A DNA stretch of 64,000 nt from Pisaster brevispinus (Eukaryota; Echinodermata; Asteroidea; Forcipulatida; Asteriidae). The translations under genes and the position numbers were made by a program. The stretch lies in assembly GCA_023634235.1 (NCBI GenBank), contig JAMKCF010000133.1, positions 126,033 through 190,032 of the forward strand, given 5' to 3'. Under the pieces are notes generated by a model, which was not told where the DNA came from, did no database searches, and saw only the letters and a list, made by a program, of their open reading frames with translations. Below, piece after piece: positions 34,930 through 48,054 of this stretch (the stretch's first letter is position 1; each line of letters starts with the position of its first letter).

Positions 34930-35476
34930 TGTGACGTCATATGCAAGGGGGGGCTATCGGTGGTGCGCATGTATATCAAGAGAGGAAACAGGTTGAAATG
35001 TATCTCTGTCGAGTAGATGTGTATTGAAAACAGCTTTGTTTTGCAGAAAAACACAAATCTTGCGCTTTAACTAACAACCATTAGATAATGACGTCATTTG
35101 AGCGGAAATGGAAAGTAACTGGCTTGGTACTTCAGGAAGCAATCTGGCAGTGCAACGTAGTAAGGCGGATATGCTGTAAACACATGATGTGTATAAACTA
35201 AACTAGAGAGTTTGTCACAATTGACCTCCGTTCGTAACTCACAGCTACATTCAAACCAGTGATAAAAGTCACTTCCTTCAATCAGTGACTTTAACAAGTG
35301 TGTATGATTGGCTGCTCATCGATTGTCAATCAAAACCCAAAGTAGATTGCTGTTCACTTACTGGAAATGCAACAGTATTTAAACCGCTGTACCAGCAGCA
35401 ATGCTCAAAACAACTTTTACATCTTAACAGAAAAGAAGAACCGAGAGAAGTCCAAGTACAAGAACTCGGCACCAAG
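34930..35476 (+). promoter_or_regulatory. orphan promoter and first exon (copy B of C1q promoter)
   Basis: The two CRE palindromes (34,932-34,939 and 35,089-35,096), the inverted CCAAT box, TATTTAAA (35,376-35,383) and the first exon with donor CAAG|GTAAGTG (35,476/35,477) are all kept. Copy A appears to have lost about 28 bp just before its first CRE relative to copy B, between short TGAC repeats. No matching coding exon is found downstream before the SET-recombinase gene, so transcripts would be non-coding or would splice into something else. Confidence 0.5.
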
Positions 35477-36209
35477 GTAAGTGTTTCTCGTTATACTGCT
35501 GGCCCTGGCTGTGGTCTCAACATGCAAGTAGCGCATTTTACGGTAACCTGATCTAAGGCGGTTGCAGATTTCGACCCCAAATTAGGTTTCAATCTATGCA
35601 AATAAAGTTCTCATGCGGTAATGGAGCCTCGACTCTACAACTAGCTCTCTCATCTTAGTGTACTGTCGTGGTACTGTGATTGTACAGATCCATGCATGGA
35701 TTTATATTTCCTATCAAAACCAGGCTATTGTAGCATTGATTCTTACGGGTGTTTTTCACCATACCTGCAGGTGAATTCGTGTAACTAGTTTTGAACGAGG
35801 CTAAGTTATTTGCTATAAGAGCTTCATCGCTTAGATTTAGTGCAATGTTTTGTTCAATTAGTGTAACAGCTTATCACTACATATTTACATATGACTGTGC
35901 TGGACAGTCTCTTCGATGTTGAGTACTTTTCCAACATACATTTACAAAAATAAATTTGGGTAACACTATTGCAAACTTGAATACATAGTTAGTTTTTTGA
36001 CCACATTATTGCTTGTTGTTTTAGTTGTTGGGTCAACATTAAACAATTGTGGCATGCTATTATGTGGTTCATAGTGTTGCGACATTGAGCAACCGGGGCG
36101 AAGCCGATATACAATTTGTCCCAAAAGTGTACAGAGCACTGGGACCCATCACAGAGTTTGCAACAATAGTTGCGTTACAAAATGACAATACAACTTTTAT
36201 TGATAGGCG

Positions 36210-37107
36210 AACAGGTTCCTTTTTAACTATTGTTTTTTTTTTCTTCTTTTTTTCTCCATATTTTGGGAGTAATTTATAGCAACTTTGTTTTGAAGTTGTT
36301 TTCGAAATCAATTTTTGTTTTTGTTTTTCTTCATAAACTAATGCTTGAGTAGGCATCCGGTGCACTTGAATAACAAAATTTAACAATATTTTGATTTATA
36401 CCTTTTTGTTAGCAAAAACAAAGCAAATTGCCACATGTTGTACACTAGAATGTCATTAAATCATAAATCATAAATAAATACACACACCTATTTATTTACA
36501 ACGTTTACTTCTTTTTTGGGAAAGCTGAAACAAAAACAAAGGTTTGTTAGTAGTTCGAGTGATTATAAATTACGTAAGGGGGTACATTTTTGAAACCCGT
36601 GTTCTTCGAAATCAGCCGAAAGGAATAAAGGTAGAAATGTGTAACATTTGCTCCTCAAACACGGTTAAAAAGAGTATAGGTCTTAATTTTCTATCTCGTT
36701 TTACTCAAACCCAGCTGAAGAGAGCTGGAGGGGATATAGTTTGTATCAATTGTTCTTCAAACCCAGCCGAAAAGGGGACAGAATAACAAATTGCATCCGT
36801 TGCTGCTCAAACAAAGTGAAACAAGAGAATGGGTACATTTTGTTTATCCCTTAATCCCTCCTCAAACAAGTCAACATTTGCACAAAATTGCAAAACAAAA
36901 CTGGAGTTTATCATTTGTGTAATTGTTAGCTTAGAACATTAGATTGATTCGAAAAATCTGGAGCAAGTTAAAAAAAAAAATGAAGAGAACATGTAAAATA
37001 AAAAAGCATTGCTTTAAAATACTGTTTTAATAAACATTGTCGAACTTTTAAGACTGTAAATTTGAAGAAAAAATTAATTAAAAAAATGCAGTTGAAAATG
37101 AACCTGT
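36210..37107. mobile_element. short TIR transposon with 4-bp TSD (copy B of family)
   Basis: It has the same terminal repeats and the same GGCG target duplication (36,206-36,209 and 37,108-37,111) as 9,405-10,127, so the insertion predates the segment duplication. It is 175 bp longer than its counterpart, mostly because more units of the GCCGAAA-type minisatellite remain (36,570-36,870). Confidence 0.8.
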
Positions 37108-37371
37108 TGGCGGTATGTTATCAACTTGTATGACTGTTACAACAAAAGTGATGCACAATTTACAAACAGACAGTTGTACTCTCGTTGCAGAGCAATTATT
37201 TGGCGTTTTACAAAGTAACTAAGTTGAAATGTTTTGTTTGCCGTCGAACAACATTGTCGTGTTTTTTATAAAATGTATAAATAACAGGGTTTGCTAGCTT
37301 GCTTAATGGCACACATTTGATATTAAACTAAATGATGTGTTTGTTTACTTTTTTAAAAATAGAAAATATCG

Positions 37372-37403
37372 TCAACAACAACAACAACCACAGCAACAAC
37401 AGC

Positions 37404-37502
<99 letters not shown>

Positions 37503-37560
37503 AATAACAATAACAATAACAACAACATCAACAACAAACAACAGCAGCAGCAGCAGCAGC

Positions 37561-37612
<52 letters not shown>

Positions 37613-37649
37613 TCAACGACAAACAACAACAACAGCAGCAGCAACAGCA

Positions 37650-37682
<33 letters not shown>

Positions 37683-37688
37683 CCAACA
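37372..37688 (+). repeat. (AAC)n/(CAG)n compound microsatellite
   Basis: This is the copy B counterpart of 10,447-10,711 with a longer pure CAA tract and two CAG islands. Apparent poly-Asn, poly-Gln and poly-Leu frames are artefacts of the triplet repeat. Confidence 0.95.
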
Positions 37689-39038
37689 ATATAATTAATT
37701 AAATAAATAAAGAAATAAATAAAGTATGTGCTAAGTTGTTAAGCTTTTGACTAAAACCCTCGATGGAAAACTATTGACACAATAGGGAAACCGACAAAAG
37801 TTTTTCAAAACGGTTCAGTAAGTAGAGCGCTGACACGTTATTTCTGAGGGTTTGAGGTTCACATCCTGCTATGTTTTTCTTTGTTCATTCCAAATCAACT
37901 GTTTTGATGTATACGAATCAGTATGTAACTCACTAGAAATTGCATCAACTCCGTCAACTCTGAAGTTCACAGGGAACGTTTAGGTTGGTTCGTGTTTGAC
38001 GGAAAGCCGTTCTCGAAATCTGCCGATTCACCAATGGTGACTTTGGTGGCCCAAAAGAACAACAACTCACTTGGTATTCAGATGAGTATTTGAAGTTGCC
38101 GTACAAATTTGTTTCCTTCTCTTCTCCGTGGTCTGAGCGGTACCAGGTGACACCAGGCGGTCAGCGCATAATGTTTTAGGAATCATTTACTTTTCTAGAG
38201 TACAAACGACGCCTCAAAAATAGCCCTCCAACGAAAAATAAAAGTAAAGTGATGTTTTAAGAGTTTACAATAATTTGTTTTCAGTCTAGAAAAATACAAA
38301 GGTACAAATTGACCCGGATTCCGGTTCCAGAGGACCGTGTTAATGAACTATGAGATATCGCCCAACTCACAAGGCCGGAAGGCCACTTCAAGGTGAGGGC
38401 TACAACCCATATCAACTTACACCAGAGGCACATTGCCACCTACTCCTGGAGCTGGAACAGGGTTACCCCCTTCACAGTCCGTAAGGATATAGGCATGGGT
38501 ATCACCCACTAGGAGCCTGGCTGGTAGAGCAGAATGCACTACTCTCCCAACTTGTTACGAAGCAATGATGGTTTTACCCTAAGCACTCAAACAAAGAGCC
38601 ATTGATAAAAGGGTAACAGCACCAAAGTGGATATTGAACAACATCTTATCATCCGAAATCAAACGAAAAAAAGTTTTTCCTCAACTTTAACAATATTGAG
38701 GTCTTCGGCCAACAAAATACAATTCTAAATGATTTATTGTGTGTATTTGTTGGCATACCTTTACCGAAAGATGACGTAATTGAAATTTATTTTTTTGGGA
38801 TACTTTCATCCAAACCTTTTGAAGAAACACAGGACCAAAAATTGCAAGTTTTGTTGTTGTTGTCGTGTAAGGTTTACGTTTTGGAAATACAAGTAACAGA
38901 CCGATTTGAATCACTGGAGAGTAGTTGTCATCCATGTCCTTCCGTCTGGTGTTGTCATATGTTGTGTCGTGAATGAACTCGTCTTTACGCCATCTGTGAT
39001 CGACGGTGACTGTATTCTCGCAGTGACACAATTTATAA

Positions 39039-41799
39039 CTAGACATTAGGTGTTTGTGAACAAACACAAATCTGTTCCGTGAGGTTGTGCTTTGATTAAA
39101 CTCAAGTTCAATCTTCAATGCACAAGGGGTCTATAATTGAAAAGAAATTGAAAATCGGGTGTTTAGTTCTTCAGATATGGTCCAACCCGTAAGTAAAGGT
39201 CAATATGGGGTCACGGTAACCCAAGTTCAATTTTCAATGTGCAAAGGATCTAATAACTGAAAAGAAATGGAATTGGATTGTGTAGTTCTTGAGATATGGT
39301 CCCACTTCTGGTTGACCCGGAAGTAAAGGTTAACATGGGGTCACGGTAACCCTAGTTCAATCTTCAATGCTCAATGAGTCTATAACTGAAAAGAACTTGA
39401 AATGCACATAATTATCGTTTCCAATCATGCTCATAGTCTTTGTTATTTTTTTATATAAACTGTGCTTGAGGTATTAAATGCAAGAAACATTGAACGCTAG
39501 AGGGCGTTCCACAACAATTCAATTGCACATGCTTATTTATTTTGCAGGATGATTGTGCAGAGCCAAATAATGTTGCACTGAAGAGGCAATGTTTTTGATC
39601 ACAACCGCAGATGTGTTAACGTTTTTTTTTACTCGAAATTTTGTTATCGAGGAACATGTCTCACAAATTAGCATGTATACTAAGCCTGTGAGGTTACACG
39701 GTTAACTAACCGATCATCCGGTTAAACGTTTACATTTTTACAGTTCGGATAAGTGAAAACAATTCAATCAAAAAGTGCCGCGAAATATTGTCTATAATAA
39801 TTGCCTAGTTACGTCAAGTACACACGCGCACAAGCCAAAATTCTCTGCTAACCCCTGAAATACACTTGACGTAAGCACGGAACTTGCTGCCGTAAGTGTT
39901 GATTATTTGCTTTTGGTAAGCAGAGCCATGTATTTGGGCCTGGGTCTCACAACTTAGCGTATAAAGTGAACTCTCCCTCATTTAAATGAATGAGCCCAAT
40001 TTCATGGCTCTGGTTACTGCTGAAATTCATGCTTAAGGTTACCATTCTCCGCTTATTTTGCAAGCGTCAAATTTCTGCGCTAGCTGTGTAAGCGAAGAAT
40101 GCCTAGTTACGTGAAGTACAAAGCCGTAATTCTCTGCTAACCCCTGAAATACGCTTGACGTAAGCACGGAATTCTCTGCTTCCGTAAGCGTCGTTTTTTG
40201 CTTACGGTAAGCAGAGTCATGAAATTGGGTCCAGGTCTCACAAGTTAGTACGCAAACCACACGAGACTGTATATCATGGAATAGGTTTACCAATTTACTA
40301 AGTAAAGCAATCACACCACAGGTCTCACAATTTAGTAAGTAAAGCAGTCACACCACACGTCTCACAAGTTAGTAAGTAAAGATTGGTCTATGCAGTTTTA
40401 TTAAAATCATAATTGTAAAAAAAAAAAAATAATAATAATAATATCGTGTTTGTTATGTTTGTTGCGATAAAATATTAAATGCGGTATAAGTTAATAAGTT
40501 AGTACGTAACACGAACTGCCACTCTTATCAAAAAATTATGAACTCGAAACGAATTATTAATTCAAAACGAATAATTAATCTGTTACTACGCCTGCTTTCC
40601 GCTGATAACATCTCAGTGCATGCCACAATTGCGCTTTAGTAGCACATAATAATTTTGGGTAGACGATTTAAATTTTGGTCTATGCCATTGCACTAACATT
40701 TGTTGTGTCTTTTTAATACTGAATGTTTTTGTTGGGCTAAAATAGTAAATATTGGATATGACTTTATTGTTCATTTTGGCTCTTCATGCACACCCATTTA
40801 AAAATGTATTTTTTCTTTTCTACACCTTTCCCCATTCAGCTACAATTCGAGCCTCATTGCAACCCCCAACAGGTTTGTTGTTTGCTACATAGTGATTTCC
40901 CGAAGTAATGCATTCGCACAAGAACCTTAAAAACGTGGTTTCAGGCGAATGGGAAGCCTTGTTTCCTTCACGATTCAGCTTCAAGTAATGCCTTTGCATA
41001 AGAAACCTAAAATATCGTTTTCCGGTGAACGGGACCCAAGCGCAGACAAGTCTGACACGCGGGCAACATCGTCCCAACACACGGCGTTCTATTTCCAACG
41101 TTCACGCTGAATAACAACAAGATCTGAGCGGACACGTCGCTCTGCGCTGAGAGCAAGAAAATTCTTCTCTCGATTCTTGTGAATGAACGTAGACTTGTGT
41201 CAGTCGGCGCAGGAATGACTTTTTATAATATACTCTACATACAAAAATCGCAAAAACACAGATCATATGGGTTTAAGACTTGATCGAGTTGAAAAAAAGC
41301 AAGCAAGAGCACCGTTAAACTTGTATAGCGCCCTCATTTGTTAAACAAATTACAGCTTGACTCCTTTTTTATTTATAAACTCACAGATTATAGGCAAAGT
41401 ACCTGTGGCGGTAAATTTGCCTGAGAATTTTTTTTTTACTGACAATGTTTTGGTAAGTTTTGATGCTTTTAAACTGAATTCAATAAAATTTTTCTTGTTT
41501 TAAGAAACATTTGTGTAATCTAGGACGTTAAATTTGAGCTTAATTGAAAAAATATGTTTCTAGAAGTCGGATTTGATTCCACTATCTCCATGTGTTTTGT
41601 GCACGGGCGAAAATGCGCAATAAATGACGTCATTATGACGTCGTTCGTTGTTTTAGGCCGGAAAGCACATCTACAGTATCTCATAAGTCTAAAACTAAAA
41701 AAAGTTTAATGATCGGCGGTATACTTTTTGAGATATGGTGCTTACAAGGCTGGCTTATTAAATATTCACCTCGCTGTAAAGTGGCTAATTAATTAAGAA
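39039..41799 (-). mobile_element. Helitron-like element, unit 1 (reverse orientation)
   Basis: Read on the minus strand, it starts near 41,799 with TTCTTAATTAATTAGCCAC. It ends at 39,039 with a hairpin (GTGTTTGTTCACAAACAC), CTAATGT and CTAG-3', followed by host T. A subterminal hairpin plus CTRR end and no target duplication are the Helitron hallmarks. Copy A shows the uninterrupted site (TTTATAATAAAG near 12,031-12,042), so insertion was between A and T. No Rep/helicase ORF is present, so it is non-autonomous. The interior holds ~120-bp units with inverted ACTTCCGG/CCGGAAGT words and ~300-bp units with GAGACCCAGGCCCAA words. Confidence 0.75.
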
Positions 41800-44384
41800 G
41801 AAGAATCGAGAAGAATTTGTCTTGCTCTCAGCGCAGAGCGTCGTGTGTCCGCTCAGATCTTATCGTTACTATCGTAAGCAGCGTGAACGTAGAAAAATAG
41901 AACGCCGTGTGTGGGACGATGCTGCCCGCGTGGCAGACTTGTCCGCGCTTGGGTCCCGTTCACCGGAAAACGATCTTTTGGTTTCTTATGCAAACGCATT
42001 ACTTGAAGCTCAATCGTGAAGGAAACAAGGCTACGTTTTTAAGGTTCTTGTGCAAATGCATTACTTCGGGAAATCACTCTATGTAGCAAACAACAAACCT
42101 GTTGGGGGTTGCAATGAGGCTCGAATTGTAGCTGAATGGGGAAAGTTGTAGACAAGAATAAATACATTTTTAATGGGTGTGCATGACGAGCCAAAATTAA
42201 CAATAAAGTCATATCCAATATTTACTATTTTAGCCCAACAAAAACATTCAGTATTACAAATACACAACAAATGTTAGTACAATAGCATATACCAAAATTT
42301 AAATCGTCTACCAAAAATTATTATGTGCTACTAAAGCCCTGTTGTGGCATGCACTGAGATGTTATCAGTGGAAAGCAGGCGTAGTAACAGATTTATGATT
42401 CGTTTCGAAATAAATCGTTTCGAATTCTTAATTCCTTGATAAGAGTGGTAGTTCGTGTGATGTACTAACTTATTAACTTATACTGCATTTAATTTTTTAT
42501 CGTAACAACAATTACATACACGATATTCAAAATATATATTTTTTTAAATTACAATTTTAATACAACAGCATAGACCAATCTTTACTTACTGACTTGTGGG
42601 ACCACTGAATTGTCGCTTAATTTACTTACTAAATTGTGAGACCTGTGGTGTGATTGCGTACTAAATTGTGGGACCTATTCCATGATATACAGTCTAGTGT
42701 GGTTTGCGTACTAACTTGTGTGACCTGGACCCAATTTCATGACTCTGCTTACCATAAGCAAAGAATCGACGCTTACGGAAACGGAAGCAGAGAATTCCGT
42801 GCTTACGTCAAGCGTATTTCAGGAGTTAGCAGAGAATTTCGGCTTTTTCTCGTGTGTACTTCACGTAACTAGGCATTCTTCGCTTACACAGCTAGCACAG
42901 AAATTCGACGCTTGCAAAATAAGCGGAGAATGATGACCGTAAGCATGGATTTTGGCAGTAACCAGAGCCATGTAATTGGGCTCATTTGTTTAAATGAGGG
43001 GTAGTTCACTTTATACACTAAGTTGTGAGACCCAGGCCCAAATACATGGCTCTGCTTACCAAAAGCAAATAATCAACGCTTACGGAAGCAGAGAATTCCG
43101 TGCTTACGTCAAGCGTATTTCAGTGGTTAGCAGAGAATTTTGACTTGTGCGCGTGTGTACTTCACGTAACTAGGCATTCTTCGCTTACACAAATAGCGCA
43201 AAAATTTGACGCTTCCAAAATAGGCGGAGAATGGGTGACCGTAAGCATGGATTTTGACAGCAACCAGAGCCATGAAATTGGGCTCATTCGTTTAAATGAG
43301 GGATAGTTCACTTTATACGCTAAGTTGTGAGACCCAGGCCCAAATACATGGCTCTGTTTACCAAAAGCAAATAATCAACGCTTAAAAAAAAAACGGCAGC
43401 AAGTTCCGTGCTTACGTCAAGCGTATTTCAGGGGTAAGCAGAGAATTTTGGCTTGTGGGCGCGTGTACTTGACGTAACTAGGCAATTATTATAGTCAATG
43501 TTTCGCGGCACTTTTTGGTTGAATTGTTTTACGTTTATCCGAACTGTAAAAATGTAAAAGTTTAACCGGTTGATCGGTTGGTTAACCGTGTAAACGTCAC
43601 AGGCTTAGTATACATGCTAACTTGTGAGACATGCTCCTCAATAACAAAATTTCGAGTAAAAAAAACGTTAACACATCTGCGGTTGTGATCGAAAACGCTG
43701 CCTCTTCAGTGCAACATTATTTGGCTCTGCACAATCATCCTTCAAAATAAATGAGCATGTGCGATCGAATTGTTGTGGAACGCCCTCTAGCGTTCAATGT
43801 TTCTTGCATTTAATACCTCAAGCACAGTTTTCATATAACAAAGACTATGAGCCTGATTGGAAACGATAATTATGTGCATTTCAAGTTCTTTTATGGTATA
43901 GACTCATTGAGCATTGAAGATTGAACTTGGGTTACCGTGACCCCATGTTAACCTTTACTTCCGGGTCAACCAGAAGTGGGACCATATCTCAAGAACTACA
44001 CAATCCAATTCCATTTCTTTTCAGTTATTAGATCCTTTGCACATTGAAGATTGAACTTGGGTTACCGTGACCCCATGTTGACCTTTACTTCCGGGTCAAC
44101 CAGAAGTGGGACCATATCTCAAGAACTACACAACCCATGTTCCATTTCTTTTCACTTATTACATCCTTTGAACATTGAAGATTGTACTTGGGTTACCCTG
44201 ACCCCATGTTGACCTTTACTTACGGGTCAACCGGAAGCTGGACCATATCTGAAGAACTAAACACCCGATTTTCAATTTCTTTTCAATTATAGACCCCTTG
44301 TGCATTGAAGATTGAACTTGGGTTTAATCAAAGCACAACTAAACGGAACAGCTTCGTGTTTGTGCACAAACACCTAATGTCTAG
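41800..44384 (+). mobile_element. Helitron-like element, unit 2 (5'-truncated)
   Basis: This unit has the same family as unit 1 but in forward orientation, beginning about 640 bp into the element. Its 3' end has the perfect 18-bp palindrome GTGTTTGTGCACAAACAC (44,356-44,373) and CTAG (44,381-44,384), followed by TTATTATT. With unit 1 it forms an inverted repeat with arms of roughly 2.1-2.6 kb. Three 302-308-bp tandem units lie at about 42,714-43,480. An apparent frame reading RERRKIERRVWDDAARVADL occurs in all three units of the family but carries no recognised domain, and its 3' part is an internal nucleotide repeat. Confidence 0.75.
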
Positions 44385-44550
44385 TTATTATTATTATTAT
44401 TATTCTTTGTTTCCACCTAAATCCCATAACATTTGTACACGTTTTTTGTATACACCAAATATCCTAATGTTTAAATATGAAGGGGTTTGGTCATATATCA
44501 AATTGAAGCTTAGTACATAAACTTAACATTTATTGTGATAGTTGTTAAAA

Positions 44551-47230
44551 TTCTTAATTAATTAGCCACTTTAGAGCGAGGTGAATATTTAATTAGCCAG
44601 CCTTGTAAGCACCATATCTCAAAAAGTATACCGCCGATCGTCAAACTTTTTTTAGTATTAGACTTATGAGATACTGTAGATGTGCTTTCCGGCCTAAAAC
44701 AACGAACGACGTCATAATGACGTCATTTATTGCGCATTTTCGCCCGTGCACAAAACACATGGAGATAGTGGAATCAAATCCGACTTCTAGAAACATATTT
44801 TTTCAATTAAGCTCAAATTTAACGTCCTAGATTACACAAACGTTTCTTAAAACAAGAAAGATTTTATTGAACTTCAGTTTAAAAGCATCAAAACTCACCA
44901 AAACATTGTCAGTAAAAAAAACCCCAAATTCTCAGGCAAATTTTAACGCCACGGGTACTTTGCCTATAATCTGTGAGTTTATAAATAAAAAAGGAGTCAA
45001 GCTCTAATTTTTTTAACAAATGAGGGCGCTATACAAGTTTAACGGTGCTCTTGCTTGCTTTTTTAAAAACTTGATCAAGTCCTACCCATTTGTGACCCGT
45101 GTTTTTGCGTTGTTTGTATGTAGAGTGTATTATAAAGAGTCATTCCTGCGCCGACTAACGCAAGTCTACTTTCATTCACAAGAATCGAGTTGTCTTGCTC
45201 TCAGCACAGAGCGTCGTGTGTCCGCTCAAATCTTATCGTTACTCAGGTATCAGCAGCGTGAACGTAGAAAAATAGAACGCCGTGTGTGGGACTATGTTGC
45301 CCGCGTAGCAGACTTGTCCGCGCTTGGGTCCCGTTCACCGGAAAACGATCTTTTAGGTTTCTTATGCAAACGCATTACTTGAAGCTCAATCGTGAAGGAA
45401 ACAAGGCTACCCATTCGCCTGAAACCACGTTTTTAAGGTTCTTGTGCGAACGCATTACTTTGGGAAATCACCGTCTAGCAGACAAAACACTTGGTGGGGA
45501 TGCAATAGGGCAAGAATTAGAGCTGAGTGGGGAAATAATGTATAAAAACGTGAAATAACCTTTTCCATGGCTATAGGGTCAGTGTTGGATTTGGGGTCAA
45601 AAGCCAAAATTAACAATAACTCATGTCCCATAAATTTTTTACTATTCATGCCATACGAAAATAACATACTCGATCGGTAATAAAGGGCACACAAAGTTTT
45701 ACAATTACGATTTTAATACAGCAGTATTTAGCTTTAAATTAAGCCTGTGCATAAAATTTACAAAAAACGACCGTGCACGGATGAATACACCTGCCTGAGA
45801 TTTGGAAGTTTACACGGCATAAACGTTTTATGAATGAACATCGAAATGGTACTATCATTCATAAGTACCGAAATGGTACTATCATTCATTCGATTTTGAA
45901 TAAGCGAATTGATTCCAAATAAGCGAATTGATACCGAATAAGCCATTAGATTTTAAATAAGCAAACTGATTTCAAATGAGCGAAATTATTCCGAGTAAGC
46001 AAATTGATTCTGAATAAGCGTTTTAATTCTGAATATGCGAATTGATTCTGAATAAGCAAATTGATTTAGAATGAGCGAAATTAATCCGAGTAGGCGAATC
46101 GATTCTGAATAAGCGTTTTAATTCTGAATAAGCGAATTGATTTCGAATAAGCGAATTGATACCAATAAGCGAATTGATTTTGAATAAGCGAATTGATTCC
46201 GAATAAGCCATTCCGTAAAAGCAACAGTGCACGGATGAATACACCTGCCTGAGATTTGGAAGTTTACACGGCATACACATTTTATGAATGAACATCGAAA
46301 TGGTACTATCATTCATGCGTCTTGTGATGAATCATTGAATGATGTAGTGTTAAGTGTATTTAAAGAAACTTCACAATCTTTATCAACAAGCATAATGCTT
46401 ACGACTTGGCGAAATGGTTATGAATAGGCAAAATGGTTATGAATCAGCAATGATTCTGAATAAGCAAATTGATTTTGAATGAGCGAAATTATTCCGAGTA
46501 AGCAAATTGATTGTGAAAAAGCGTTTTGATTCTGAATAAGCGAATTTATTCAGAATAAGCGATTTGATTCCAAATAAGTGATTTGAGTTTGAATAAGCGA
46601 ATTGATTCCGAATAAGCGATTTGATTTTGAATAAGCAAATTCATAGTCAATGTTTAGCAATTTTCGATTGAATTGTTTTATGCTTATCCGAACCGTAAAA
46701 ATGTAAACGTTTAACCGGTTGATCACCGGTTAACCGTGTAACCGTCACAGGATTGGTATACATGCTAGCTTGTGAGACCTGTTCCTCGATAACAAAATTT
46801 TGAGTAAAAAAAGCCGTTAACACAACTGCGCTTGTGATAAAAAACATTGCCTCTGCAGTGCAACATCTCAAGAACTACACAACCCATGTACATGTTCTTT
46901 TCAGTTATAGACCCTTCAAGCATTGAAGACTGAACTTAGGATGCCGTGACCCCATGTTAACCTTTACTTCCGGGTCAACCGAAAGTGGGACCATATCTCA
47001 AGAACTACACAACCCATGTTCAATTTCTTTTCAGTTATAAACCTTTTGAGCATTGAAGATAAGCCTTGGGTTACCGTGACCCCATGTTGACCTTTACTTC
47101 TGAGTCAACCGGAAGTGGGACCATATCGTTCAATCTTGAACTTAGGCTCATTTTAAATGTCTGGATCGTTTAATCAAAGCAAAACAAAACGGAACAGCTT
47201 TGTGTTTGTTCACAAACACCTAATGTCTAG
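44551..47230 (+). mobile_element. Helitron-like element, unit 3
   Basis: A full-length-looking unit begins TTCTTAATTAATTAGCCAC like unit 1. It ends with hairpin GTGTTTGTTCACAAACAC (47,202-47,219) and CTAG (47,227-47,230), followed by a long TTA run. It lacks the 300-bp tandem units of units 1 and 2 and instead carries an 18-20-bp minisatellite (45,890-46,640). About 165 bp of other sequence (44,385-44,550) separates it from unit 2. No transposition protein is encoded. Confidence 0.75.
45758..46640. repeat. GAATAAGCGAATTGATTCC minisatellite and flanking direct repeat
   Basis: Degenerate 18-20-bp units of GAATAAGCGAATTGATTCC type fill 45,890-46,205 and 46,430-46,640. They are broken by a direct repeat of about 110 bp (near 45,770-45,890 and 46,213-46,320) containing CACCTGCCTGAGATTTGGAA. 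The resulting open frames (Ser/Ile/Arg/Leu-rich) are repeat artefacts. Confidence 0.8.
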
Positions 47231-47409
<179 letters not shown>

Positions 47410-48054
47410 ACAAATGGGGTCTTTCGGAGACAATTTGCAGTTTTAAAAAGTACTTAAGGAGACGTTTTACTTAAGGAGACATTTTGACGTCTCCTTAATT
47501 CTGTGTACGCTTTTATCTAGGGAACCAGCTTGACTTCGTTGGCTCTCTAATGTTATTTTGGAAATAGTTTCCCGCCAGAAGAACTTGGGAGGGTCCACAC
47601 TTTCCTAGGGGTGTCTAAAATAAATATTTGCGATGGGGGAATTTCCGAGGTTGTATAAGTGACGGTGTTAGCAGTAATCATTTGGGAGACTATTGAATTT
47701 TTTCAAATAAATGCACTATTAAGGATTATGTTTGTAAAAAATGCATACCTCTTGCGTAATATCTGTATTTTGTTAATGCTCTGAAGTTTTGGTTAAAAAA
47801 CACCACTTCTAAATCACAATTTGGCATCGTCGGCAAGAAAACTTTCCGGATTACGCTGGTGCCCAGAAAAGGCATACCAAAAACGCTTGCCGCGCACCAT
47901 CACATTCGCTGTGCTCACTGCATGCTGGATGTACGTCGTAGACCACTCGATATACAGGCGTTTGCAGTTTGTTGTACTCGTGTGAAAGTTATGACGTGAC
48001 GCACGGTGAACCGCCAGGATCGGGAGACAACGTGGTTGTTGTTTTGTAGCAAAA
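47410..48054 (+). promoter_or_regulatory. upstream region of the SET-recombinase gene
   Basis: The last ~240 bp become GC- and CpG-richer and contain ATGACGTGACGC, a CRE-like word, near 47,990. They lead into AAAAATGAAG at 48,051-48,060, a good initiation context. There is no TATA box. A small inverted word (CTTAAGGAGAC/GTCTCCTTAA) lies near 47,453-47,497. Promoter position is inferred. Confidence 0.35.

Larger units (their letters stand above)
30819..39038 (+). repeat. duplicated segment, copy B
   Basis: This copy is colinear with 373-12,037 but lacks the two transposons of copy A, whose intact target sites are at 32,453-32,463 and 32,672-32,680. It contains the two-unit tandem repeat (31,233-32,280), the GC-rich block (34,141-34,320), the promoter and first exon (to 35,476), a 4-bp-TSD transposon (36,210-37,107) and the AAC microsatellite (37,372-37,688). 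Its right end is cut by a Helitron-like insertion at 39,038/39,039. No C1q coding exon follows. Open frames are short and differ from copy A, so nothing here seems to be protein-coding. Confidence 0.85.

Noticed and set aside
45020..45382. Protein-coding gene with RERRKIERRVW motif
   Set aside because: The frame occurs in all three Helitron-like units but is disrupted in some, and its end is an internal nucleotide duplication (TTCTTATGCAAACGCATTAC type); no domain is recognised.
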